This document shows, piece after piece, positions 10,701-20,435 of a stretch of 64,000 nt of DNA; within the stretch, counting starts at the first letter, position 1, and every line of letters starts with the position of its first letter. The stretch is from Tipula vernalis (Eukaryota > Arthropoda > Insecta > Diptera > Tipulidae): contig OY282558.1 of NCBI GenBank assembly GCA_958295665.1, positions 351,459,034 through 351,523,033 on the forward strand, in the 5' to 3' direction. The notes under the pieces are model-generated. The model had not been told where the DNA came from and made no database searches. It saw nothing but the letters and a program-made list of their open reading frames with translations. A program made the position numbers and the translations under genes.

Positions 10701-12901
10701 ATTTGGTGACAGCGGTAAAGAGGGAACTTGAGAAACGGGGTTTGGCTACTGATGGTAGTAAAGCAGCTGTACAAGCGCGACTACGTGACGCCATGGAGAA
10801 AGAAGGGTTAGACGCAGATCAACATGATTTTGGAGAGAAAGTAACGGATGCGGCAACCGTAGAGCAGAAAGAAGGAGATAAACAACCTTCAGCCGAAACA
10901 ACACAATCACCATCTGGAAGTTTCGATTTGTCGCAGTTAATAGTTGCTATGAACCAGATGATGGGACAGATGAGTCAAGAAATGAAACAACAAAATGAGC
11001 GACAGTTAGAGACTATAAACCAGTCAAACCAGGAAATAAAACATCAAATGGAACAACAAAAGCAGTCAAACGAAGAACTTAAACACCGGATGGAGAAACA
11101 AGGAGAAGAAATTAAAGACCAAATTACAGATGGTCATAAAAGAATCGACGACAAACTTCTCGAATTATCAACTAACATACACGGCGAAGTGGAGAAGCTG
11201 CAAATGGAGATTCAACAGGTTGACCAAAAATTAGAGACGGAAGTACAACTTGTTAAAACGGAGGTTCAACAGGTGGAACATAAATTAAAAGCTGAATTTC
11301 AAATAGAGTTTCAGCGCATTGAGAAAGAGCTAACTGATATCAAGGCAAGTGGAACAACGACACAAGTGGTACAAACCGTCCAATCAATGAAGTTAAAGCC
11401 ACCAACATTCGACGAAACAACATCTTTCGTCATTTTCAAATTTCAATTTGAAACGGCAGCCAATCAAAAGCATTGGAATGATGAACATCTTGTCACAGCG
11501 TTAATAGTGTAATAGTGGCCCTTAAAGGTGAAGCTGCGGAGGCCTTACAAACAATTCCGGAAAAAGATCGCAACAGTTATCGTGAAATTATGAAGGCGCT
11601 GGATAGGAAGTACGGCAGTGACCACAAGCGGGAAATTTATCGCATGGAACTGAAAAGCCGCTACCAAAAGGGAGGAGAATCACTTTAGGAATTTTCATCG
11701 GCAATCGAGCGATTAGTACATCTAGCACATACCAGCACGTCGGCCGATTATATGGAAAGGCTTAAAATTGACGCATTCATTGATATCATTCGAGATCCAG
11801 AGACACGCAAGGCGGTGATGTTGTCACCTAAAGCGACCTTCGCGGAAACCGTTGCCTTGACGATCGAGGCTGTGTAGAACCTTACAAGACCGTCATTAAT
11901 TTAGGCGCCAAATGAACTCAGACAAGAACAGCAGCATGCAGCGAATGGTACCGATAGTCGGAAGAGGCGGGCTTAGGTGTTGGAAATGTGACAAGTTGGG
12001 TCAGATCTCAATGGACTGTCGCAGTGTAATACAGGGAGTAAGAAGATCGTCACCTTTTATGCGGGCAAACGCCGAACGGTTGGGACAAAGGTCGTCCAGA
12101 AGTAGCGAGCTAAGATGTTGGGTATGCAACAGGATTGGCCACATCTCACGAGATTGTTTGGAAGCAAGAGGAAAACGGCACGGATCACCAACTTCTGTGG
12201 ACAGAGCACTAAGAGGAGAACAGGAATCGGATGAACGGATGGCAACAGTCGGTAAAGTGGAAAGGTTAGAAGTCAGTTTGAAGGAACCGAAGCTGGCTTC
12301 GCCGTCTGGTTGCCCCATAACATTCATCCCTGTTACGAGTGAAGCACGAGGCGGAAGCAACGTCACAGTTAGGGGCGGTGTTGATGGAAGGAGGTGTATT
12401 ATTACGCTGGATACCGGAACAACCCACACAATTGTTCGGAAAGATTTGACCGCAGGGGCAGTGCAGCTGGTTGATGGGTTAAAATTAAGAATGGCAAATG
12501 GGGAGAGGGCAATGATTAAAGGGAAAAAGATCGTGAGCTTAAGGATCAGCAGACATTGTGGACGAGGTCATATTGGGAACGGACTTCATGAGGATGAATG
12601 GCTTTGTGTTGGATTTTGGACGAGGCATATTGAGTACGATAACATCGAGCTGAAATTTAAATTTAACGGTACGGATGCGACAGTAAGGCGAGTAACAATC
12701 AGTCATTGCGAGGAGCTGCCATCGAAATCTGACACAATTATTGAGGAAACCAAAGAACACCAGGTTAAGCAGACATTGGATAAGAAGGGCCGAGTTGTGC
12801 GAAGTGGAGTGCGAGTGTCGGGCGACTGGATGAGAACTATTCTGCAAAGACTGCAAAAAATATATTTCAATCAAAGACTAATGAATCAATCACCTTACTG
12901 A
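10701..12901 (+). pseudogene. gypsy-like gag-protease with N-terminal SAP domain
   Basis: Gag begins with a SAP-like fold, LEKRGLATDGSKAAVQARL, then a long glutamine-rich coiled coil of Q/E/K repeats (about 10930-11380). The gag core starts KPPTFDETTSFVIFKFQFE. A duplicated 8-bp TAATAGTG at about 11505-11516 shifts the frame; the core resumes in the new frame as ALKGEAAEALQTIPEKDRN. Two in-frame TAG codons (near 11686 and 11876) sit where glutamine is expected. Two CCHC knuckles follow (CWKCDKLGQISMDC, with Gln in place of Gly-His, and CWVCNRIGHISRDC). The protease has LDTGTTHTIVR near 12409-12441. Reverse transcriptase, RNase H and integrase are absent. No ATG precedes the SAP motif in frame, so the start is uncertain. 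Confidence 0.85.
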
Positions 12902-13298
12902 ATTTATTGATAAGCTAGTGATAAGATATATGAAAAAAAGGTTTGTTTTTTTTAAATATAAACTTACTGTACCGATCCCTCTAAATTTATAAATTTAATA
13001 AAGCGAGAAAATATTGAAAATTTACACAATTAAAAAATTCACGAATCAAGAAAAATTAAAAATTTGGCAATGTTTAAATTTAGGAATATTAAAAATGGAA
13101 GCTAGAAAATTTAGTAATATAAAATAACTAAGTTTAGTAAAAACCATTATTTTCGAAAATTCAATAACTAAAGGAGTTTAACAGTTTAAATGTGAAAAAC
13201 CAAATTCTATGGGAATTAATAAAATTATTATTAATTTAAATAATAGAGAATTTAGTCATTTGTGACAATTCTGTTTAGACCATTTTGAATGTAACATT
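12902..13298. other. AT-rich spacer
   Basis: Very AT-rich sequence between the gypsy-like element and the Harbinger element. No second LTR or coding frame is visible. Confidence 0.5.
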
Positions 13299-13524
13299 GA
13301 GTGGTTTTATTTATTCATTCTACATAAAGAATAGAAGGAATAGAATACCGATCACATGACCTTAGAATATTCTGAACGAATTGTAATAAAAAAACAAAAT
13401 AGAATAAATGGAATACGTTTTTGACACCTTCGCACTTTTTTCAGTTTGACATATACATACATTTAAGCTGTGTGTTTGGCAAGACATATTATTGTGTTTA
13501 TATAAAGTGTTAATTTATTAAATA

Positions 13525-14795
13525 ATGGATAGAAAAAAAATTTTTGGAATAGCCTTATGTGATTCAAGTGATTCGGACGATGAAAATAAACCAACTAACC
13601 CCAAAAATTTATTGTATTATGAAAATACAATTTGTTCGTTCAATGGCGAACGATTTAGGGTTCATTTTCGAATGGTGCCCGGTACAATGGAAAAATTCTA
13701 TCAAGAAATATCACGTCTTGAAAGTAAATACATCAATGTATCACGCGGTCATCCAATAATTGCCCTGGAGAAGCAATTACTCATGACAATATGGTATTTA
13801 GCGAGCACCGAATGTTTCAGGTAAGATTTTTAGTTAATATCGTTCTTACATGAATATGTTAAAAGTATTAAATTTTTACAGATCTGTATCGGACAGGTTT
13901 GGGGTGTCAATTTATGGTTGTTGGAAAGTAGTCGTCGACATTTGCAAGACTATTTTAAAACTGAACCATGAAAAAAAAAAAAAAAATTATCGACTGGCCA
14001 TCGTCAGGAAAAGCTCTCGAAACAACAACTCGAAACACTTTCTGACTAAAACTAGGTATCCAGATAAATATTCTATATATGGGATAATATTAGACTTTAA
14101 ACTAAAAATAAAAATATTTCTAGGAATCATCGGTTGCATTGATGTATCACATATTCCCATTCCAGCACCTAAAGAATATCCAAATTCTTACGTGAACAGG
14201 AAAAAATTCCATTCTGTTTTGTTGCAAGGTGTTTGTGACGAGAAGATGCGATTTATAGATTGCTACGCAGGCGAGGCGGGGTCAATTCACGATTCTTGTC
14301 TGTTCAGGCGGTTTAGTTTATTTTGCAAAACATCTAATAGTTTGTTAATTATTTACATAATTTACTTTAATTAATTAATTACTGTATCTCATTTAGATGA
14401 AATAGTGTTTCCTGAAGAGCAACACATGGCGGGTGACCTTGAATATGGATTAAAATTTTACCTGATGACTCCCTTCAAGGATACAGGCAATTTAACGCAT
14501 GCACATCAAATATAAAGCTCATTCTTCAGCTAGGGTCACTATCGAATGGGCATTTGGCTTACTAAAAGGCAGATTCCGAAGTCTTAACGGGTTGAACACG
14601 AGACGCCCCGACCTGATTCCATTATTAATTATGGTAGCATGCATTTTCCATAATGTATCCTTAGACGAGCAAGACAACATGCCAGATAAGTTTCACACTG
14701 ATAGTGATGATGGAAGCAACGATCCGGTAATGACAAATATTGACAGAAACAGCAATATAAAGCGAAACCAAATCCTAAGAATTTTAAATACTTGA
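13525..14795 (+). pseudogene. Harbinger DDE transposase, four exons, lightly damaged
   Basis: The start ATG at 13525 opens MDRKKIFGIALCDSSDSDDE. Exon 1 ends at 13820. A 61-bp GT-AG intron (13821-13881) splices ECFR to SVSDRFGVS. A poly-A run near 13971-13986 breaks the frame. After it, WPSSGKALETTTRNTF runs to a TGA, and a second intron (14056-14123) restores LGIIGCIDVSHIPIPAP, which holds catalytic Asp 1. FIDCYAGEAGSIHDSCLF has Asp 2. A third intron (14340-14396) joins to EIVFPEEQHMAGD. A frameshift near 14500 leads to TIEWAFGLLKGRFRSLNG, with the catalytic Glu. All three acidic residues persist. The protein ends at 14795. Lesions: one frame break at the A-run, one TGA, one frameshift. Confidence 0.85.
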
Positions 14796-14884
14796 ATGCC
14801 ATATCAATTTTTATTGTTTAATTCATTTATTCAATATAAAACTTACACAAATAAATCATAAATTTAATTAAAAAAAGAAAATGT

Positions 14885-15320
14885 AGAATTTATATTTTAT
14901 CAATTAGCTTTTCAAAAAAGTTGAAAAATTTATCCGTCCATTTTTTCAGTATGTCTTGCTTTTTTCAGCAGATTTCATATCGTCATTAGTTTTCCTTTTC
15001 GGTTGAGCGAAGGAGGAGCTACTATTGGCGTTTCTTCTATGAAATCGATAAAATCGTAATCTTCTCAAGAGGCATTGCTTTGGTTTATTGTGACATCGGC
15101 GTGACTGCTGGTGCAGGTTGCAGGAGGGTTAACTTCTGGCCGTTTATTTAGGACTTCGTCCATCAGTTCATCCATTTTTTATGTGGATTGCTGCTTATAT
15201 TATTGTGGCCTCTCACATGTTTGTACATCGACTTAAGCCCTTAAGTTTTCAATGAATAAATTTATTAAACATCTAATATCCTCCGGACTCCATTTAAATT
15301 TATCTTTGCCTGAAATTAAA
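14885..15320 (-). pseudogene. Harbinger Myb/SANT-like accessory gene, degraded
   Basis: Harbinger elements encode a second, DNA-binding protein that helps the transposase enter the nucleus and bind its ends. On the minus strand here, an acceptor-like TTTCAG (about 15311-15316) precedes a frame reading KFKWSPEDIRCLINLFIENL, the start of a Myb/SANT or MADF-like helix bundle. Further on is MDEVLNKRPEVNPPATCTSS, then an acidic IDFIEETPIVAPPSLNRKGK segment. Several stops interrupt it, and the middle of the Myb domain appears deleted. It is recognised by its place and orientation inside the element and by the short tryptophan-containing motif. Confidence 0.6.
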
Positions 15321-15682
15321 AACATAACCTCAAAAAACTGCATCCACATATTTTCTAATACAAATGCACAAAAAACAAATAATTATAGCGCACATGAATA
15401 ATAAACACTTATCATCATTATAATTATCACTGATATTCATTATTTTTGATTGAGTATAAATTTGTAAATGTGGTATGTACCTTGAATGAAGAATTGAAGA
15501 CTGACGTAGGAGAATATTCTTTTTATGCGACATTTGATACGGTAGAAAAAGAATGCGTTCGGAATATTCGGAATGAATAAAAATACATCGAAAAGAAGGA
15601 AATACATAGAATAAATAAAAATACGTTTTATGTCACTTTCGGAAAGTTCGGAATATTCGGAATGAATAAAAAAAAAACACCC

Positions 15683-17049
15683 ATTATTTTTCTTATATAC
15701 AATATTTGAAATTTACAAACATTTGGAATTCCAGAGAATTATTATTTTTCAAATATATTTAAATCAAATATAAGGCTTAATAATAAATTCGGAATTTAAA
15801 TGGTATAGTTAGTATTTATAATTTTTAATTTGTTTAGGATTAAGACACATAGAAACTCAAAAATTTAGAAAACTTTAAGGTATCGAACTTTAGAAAAAGG
15901 GGAAAATCCGCAGCTTAGAAAATTATTTAAATTTGGAAGATTTTCCGACCATTTGCTTAAATTTAAACCACGGTTATTAACTTTACTAAAACCAGGTAAT
16001 AATTCATTTTTGTTTATAATTTGACGAATAAAAAATATCTTAGTCTAAAAGCAAGGAAGATATAATTATGGAAGATCATTAAACTGGGAACTCCCTGAAA
16101 GTCAAAGTGAAAACGGTTGTAAGGAAAAAGATTTTGTGATAATTTAATTCAAAATAATTGTAGTGTTTGTAATTTTGTTGCAACAATAAGAGGACGGAAA
16201 TAGTGATAAATTGTGTAAAACAACTAATTGCATAAAGGATTAAACAAATTAACAAAAGATGCTTATACTTTATTACAAACACCTAAGAAAAACTAAATTA
16301 TTATAATATAACTAGGTTAAAATGAATTCTTTTCGGATTAACAGAAGATCTAAGGGACAGTTTTGGTCTTTAGAATTAACATCGGATTATATTCAGTTTG
16401 AATTTATTCTGATAATAACAAATCAGGAAACTTGAAGGAGTACTTTCGCAAGAATTCGTTAATGAAACTAAATTATTTAAAAAAAAATAATTTAATGGCA
16501 GTAACTTCCATTAAAATAATTAAAACTAATAACGGATATTTTTCTTGTAGAAGCTGTTAATGTAGAAAGAGATTCCTTTCACGTGCTTAAATGAGTCTTC
16601 CATACATTTTCCAATAGACAATCTTTTTGAGCTAAGTCACATTGAAACGATCTTTCATCTGGGTTGTAGGTCGATATTTATATCGATTTATAAAACTCTT
16701 TAATTTCAATCTTTTAATTTGCTTTGCCATAAGAAAAACACATTCAACGTATACCATTTTTGAAGATTATTTCAAACAATCAAAATTTACACTGCTAAAT
16801 AGGTAAACAATTAACAAAAATATCCAACTTTAGAGGGAAAAGGCAACCGCAGCGCCACTACCAAATTAGGTTCTAGTTTGAATTAATATAATCACATTTA
16901 TATACAATTAAATTGAGTTTTGCCTGCGTGTTTACCTGACCTAAAAAAGGATAATAGTATTTATAAATTACTACCTAGTAAATTTAAAATTAAATAGATT
17001 TGTCGATTACAAATACAAATTATTTTTTGTTGATTTAAACAAAATTATT
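15683..17049. other. AT-rich stretch without genes
   Basis: I see no motif-bearing frame. Homopolymer-rich DNA lies between the Harbinger element and the Penelope terminal blocks. Confidence 0.5.
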
Positions 17050-17050
17050 T

Positions 17051-17250
17051 TATACGATTTTAATACGAGTATGTTCCGAAGATTGTAAGAGAACTCAATC
17101 CAGTTTCGAACTGATGAGCTTATGATTATGAAAAAATAAATCTTCTCATCAGGCCGCGGCGACTGGACTGATTATACCACAATTTACATTCTATATATAC
17201 AGAATGTGCTGTGCGTTAAGTATTAGCGTATCATAACTAATACAGATGAA
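17051..17250 (-). repeat. Penelope terminal block A (also at 50.56 kb)
   Basis: About 190 bp from ATGTTCCGAAGATTGTAAGAG through CATTCTATATATACAGAATG matches 50560-50700 with few differences. Its first 34 bp recur inverted at 17471-17505, where they directly precede the inverted copy of block B and then the Penelope coding region. Block A is therefore part of the element's terminal repeat (pLTR) in inverted orientation. On the minus strand it contains the hammerhead-like motif listed separately. Confidence 0.7.
17100..17166 (-). ncRNA. candidate hammerhead ribozyme in Penelope terminal repeat
   Basis: On the minus strand the order is CCAGTC, GCCGCGGC, CTGATGA, a 37-nt segment, then GAAACTGG. 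CCAGT and ACTGG pair as a 5-bp stem III, C after GT is the expected cleavage-site H17, CTGATGA and GAAA are the invariant core, and GCCGCGGC can make a very short stem I. Stem II has only three bp next to the core (GAA with TTC) before a large loop. A competing 8-bp helix (CTGATGAG with CTCATCAG) exists. Penelope-like elements are known to carry hammerheads in their terminal repeats. The same core recurs at 50.6 kb. Activity is inferred. Confidence 0.5.
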
Positions 17251-17307
17251 TTCTCTTACAATTTTTCTTCTTCACAATATTCACACAGCTCTATTTCTGT
17301 GTACGCT

Positions 17308-17681
17308 AATTTTTACTTTGCTAATTTTTTTGTTGAATAATAATTAATTCATGTAATATCTAATATGCTACCGGTACCATTTTAATTGTGTTTCGATTAA
17401 CACGAGAAGTATATTAGTATTTACGAACAGTAATTCAACGAAACCGACTAATAGGAATAATTCTATTTATTTAATCTTCGGAACATACTCATATTAAAAT
17501 CATATAATTAAATAAATAGAATTATTTCTATTAGTCGGTTTCGTTGAATTACTGTTCGTAAATACTAATATACTTCTCGTGTTAATCGAAACACAATTAA
17601 AATGGTCTAACCACCGGTAGCATATTAGATATTACATGAATTAATTAATATTCAACAAAAAAATTAATAAAGTAAAAATTA
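17308..17681. repeat. 170-bp near-perfect inverted repeat (Penelope block B and B')
   Basis: The left arm (17308-17475) and right arm (17507-17681) are reverse complements with only a few differences, around a 31-bp centre. Shared landmarks are AATATGCTACCGGTA, TCGTAAATACTAATATAC and GAATTATT.CTATTAGTCGG. Block B recurs in single form at 50350-50520. The right arm leads straight into the Penelope coding region. The arrangement fits Penelope elements, whose terminal repeats are often arranged as partial inverted or tandem copies. Confidence 0.85.
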
Positions 17682-17832
17682 TTTTATTGGTATAGGGCTC
17701 TTTATTTTTGCATATTTAAGCTTGAGCTTTCAATCCCAATTCGGAATCAATATCAAAAGCAAACTAAAAATTATTTCCAAAATAATTGTTACCTACTGAC
17801 GTAAAATTCATGTTAAGTTTAGGAAATACATT

Positions 17833-18867
17833 TTGCCCAATACAATTGGTAGTGCGGTGCCTTTTTTCAAAATTATTTCAGACGCTGAAAGTACCATTTT
17901 TAATTTAGAAGACAACGATCGTATTCATATTCGAAACAATTTTATAAATATTTTGACAAATTATGAAAACAGCACAAACATTCAAAATTTGACACCAAAA
18001 GAAAAAAGAATTATGACATATGTGAAACAAACGAAGATGTTTACGAGGGACAATCCGGATATTTTAGTGACACAAGCAGACAAAGGAAACGTAACGGTTT
18101 TGACATTATGGACGAACTACACTGAAAAAATGTATGACTTACTCCACGACACCTCGACATACGTACAAATTTTTAAGGACAATTCTACGCCGATACATAG
18201 ACAAAAATTAACTCGGTAGTAAAAGGATTGGAGAAATTTGGCAATATCGATTTAGTAACAATTAAAAAATTTACAAATTATACAGCAGTGATTTCAAAAT
18301 TTTATGGGTTACCAAAAATTCATAAGCCCAATGTACCATACAGACCAATTATAAGTTCTATAAATAGCTCGAAATACTCGCTATTATCATTTTCATCAAA
18401 CCAAGTTTAGGAAAAATTATTCTAAATTCTGAAAATTTCAAAACTAAAGTTAATAACGTTACGATCCCGCCAAATTCCGTGAAAATTTCTTTAGATGTTA
18501 AATCTTTATTTACAAATGTTGATGGCCAAATTATACGAAATATATCAGTCAAAATTGGAGAAATATAAAGAAAAATTTTAAATCTAAATTAACAAAAATT
18601 CAATATTTTACTGCCTTAGACATTGTTTTGAACAATTTAGAATTTTCTTTTGATAACAAAATTTATAAACAAACTTTTGGCTCCCCTATGGGTTTTGCCA
18701 TAAGTCCCATATTAGCAAATTTGCTAATGGAAAATTTAAAAAATTCAGTGTTAAACTCTTTGGACTTTCAACCTTTAGTCTACTTTAGATATGTGGACGA
18801 CATAATTACTGCGGTACCGATAAATAATATCGATTATTTTTTAGAAGCCCAGCGAATAATACAATAG
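17833..18867 (+). pseudogene. Penelope-like reverse transcriptase
   Basis: Penelope-like reverse transcriptases are related to telomerase and copy RNA at a nicked target. Visible in order are a linker with ILVTQADKGNVTVL (about 18058-18105), a fingers segment [20 protein letters not shown] (near 18285-18345), SLDVKSLFTNVDGQ (near 18484-18528, first catalytic Asp), QTFGSPMGFAISPILANL (near 18670-18722) and YFRYVDDIITAV (near 18780-18816, the YVDD catalytic pair). Frame breaks occur near 18220, 18410 and 18567-18600. All palm motifs remain recognisable. The frame continues at 18890 into the connector and endonuclease. Confidence 0.88.
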
Positions 18868-18889
18868 AATAAAATTTACTTTAGAAACA

Positions 18890-19720
18890 GAAGTAGATAA
18901 CAAAATTGCTTTTTTGAACATTTTGTTAATTCACAAACCAAATGGCAAAATTTATTGTGATTGGTATCATAAAGATACCTGGTCAGGCAGATATATAAAT
19001 TTTCATTCTTGGCTCCCCATCACTTATAAAATTAACACTATACAAATTTCAACCCAAAAAAAAGAAGAAAATTATAAAGCTTTATGTACTAAATTTCACA
19101 AACAAAATTTAAAAATTCTAAAAATTACATTAGTGCTAAACCAATATGCCGAAAAATTAATAAAAAAGGTAATTTGGAAAATTAAAAATCTTCGTAGAAA
19201 TGAAATCACAAACTTTTTGGCCATTCTACAGATAAAAAACCCTTTTGAAAAAATAAAACGTCTGTTCCAGAATTATAATTTCAAAATTGTGGGATGTGCA
19301 GGCACAAGTCTAAATGGAAATAATTTTTCCAAAATTAAAGCCAAGCTACCTAGTGGTTAGCTAGTGGTTTACCAAGTCCGTTGTAGTTGTAACACTACCT
19401 ATACTGGACAGACAAAACCATTTTTGGAAAAAAAGAATTTATCAACACAAATATGACGCCAACAAATATCTAAATTCAAATCATTCAATCAATTTAGATA
19501 ATGTCAAAATTCTCGATAAACAAACCAATTTTAGGAAAGGATCGATTTTGGACATGTTACATATTAAATCAAGTACAAATTCGATTAATATTATGGAAGA
19601 TTATGCTTATATTGGCATTTTATTTTTATTCAATTGTACAACCTTTCTACAGTAAGTCGCTTTGGCCAGGAAAACAAATTTTTTTTCGAAAAATTGTCTA
19701 GGCTGTGCGCGTTTCCATGA
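18890..19720 (+). pseudogene. Penelope-like connector and GIY-YIG endonuclease remnant
   Basis: After the palm the frame reads FLNILLIHKPNGKIYCDWYH and SWLPITYKINTI, typical of the Penelope thumb and linker. A stop at 19358 splits it from VVYQVRCSCNTTYTGQT (about 19365-19413), which is the start of a GIY-YIG nuclease: the GIY element becomes VVY and YIG becomes YTG. The rest of the nuclease is in broken frames to about 19700. The presence of GIY-YIG places the copy among endonuclease-bearing Penelope-like elements rather than the telomere-associated group that lacks it. Confidence 0.75.
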
Positions 19721-19905
19721 AAAATCGGGTTTTAGTAACAAATGTTTGATTGTTTTCTGTAGAAATTTTATATAAAAAGGAAGTCATTTTGGAAATAATT
19801 TTCATTATGCTTTTGATAATGATCCCGAATTGGGATTGAAAGCTCAAGCTTTAATATGCAAAAATAAAGAACCCTATACCAATAAAATAATTTTGTTTAA
19901 ATATA

Positions 19906-20120
19906 AAGAATTGGCTCATTAGAAATAAAAATAATTTGGTTGATTTAGTTTAGTTTTATTGAAAAGAGCGAGCATTTTCATTAATTTAAACACTTATGCT
20001 GACTGCCTCAGCTCGTTTTGTTTTCACTAAATTTTCAACTTTTCATTTTAAGACTGCATTACGCTATTCATCTCCAGGCGGTCAAAGAAAAGTTTTCTCC
20101 CGAGGTTACTTTACAATATA
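19906..20120. other. unassigned spacer
   Basis: AT-rich sequence between the Penelope end and a MITE; nothing recognised. Confidence 0.5.
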
Positions 20121-20435
20121 ATGCTGCGTTCTATTTGACGTGGCAAAGTACAAATAAGTACTTGAGGGTAGATGGTAAATGGAACGCAGAAAATTAGTTG
20201 CGAAAATAAAATTAAATTTAAAAAAATTTACGTGCAACATGGAAGGTTGGAAAATTAATTATTAATTTGAAAACTGATCAGCCGTTTCTTACCGATTATT
20301 TGTACTATATGTATATTCTGGTAACGAAGTCGCCATAAATTCAAAAAGCAAACTACTCATAAAATTTAGCAAGAGTAGCTGCTTGCAGTCAGAAGTACTT
20401 GTGTGTACTTGCCACGTTAAATGGAACCCTGCAAT
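20121..20435. mobile_element. ~315-bp MITE-like element
   Basis: The left end GCGTTCTATTTGACGTGGCA followed by AAGTACAAATAAGTACTT is matched inverted at the right end, AAGTACTTGTGTGTACTTGC then CACGTTAAATGGAACCCTGC. The arms are about 45 bp. An extra inverted copy of the outermost 14 bp (TAAATGGAACGCAG) lies near 20176-20190, so the left third can also fold back alone. No coding capacity; target duplication not clear. Confidence 0.7.

Larger units (their letters stand above)
13299..15682 (+). mobile_element. PIF/Harbinger DNA transposon, nearly full length
   Basis: The left end reads GAGTGGTTTTATTTATTCATTC; the right end, read on the minus strand, is GGGTGTTTTTTTTTTATTCATT. Sequence rich in ATTCATTC and GGAATATTC continues inward on both sides. 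The 3 bp outside each end are ATT, as expected for the 3-bp target duplications of this superfamily. Inside are the two genes expected for Harbinger: a DDE transposase on the plus strand and a Myb/SANT-like gene on the minus strand. Total length is 2384 bp. Both genes carry lesions, so this copy is probably inactive but recent enough to keep its full architecture. Confidence 0.8.
17679..19905 (+). mobile_element. Penelope-like retroelement with inverted ends
   Basis: The sequence TTTATTGGTATAGGGCTCTTTATTTTTGC...AATTATTTCCAAAAT at about 17684-17785 returns in inverse orientation at about 19788-19898 as ATTTTGGAAATAA...CCCTATACCAATAAAATAA. These ~105-bp inverted ends bracket the reverse transcriptase and GIY-YIG coding remnants. 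Blocks B' and A lie outside on the left. The coding region carries several stops, so the copy is dead, but its order of parts is complete. Confidence 0.8.

Noticed and set aside
12001..12429. 142-residue minus-strand open frame
   Set aside because: Antisense shadow of the gag zinc-knuckle and protease region, which has clear family motifs.
17111..17135. Plus-strand CTGATGAG as a hammerhead core
   Set aside because: On the plus strand no pairing stem II or GAA-stem III with a cleavage triplet can be drawn; the minus strand fits much better.
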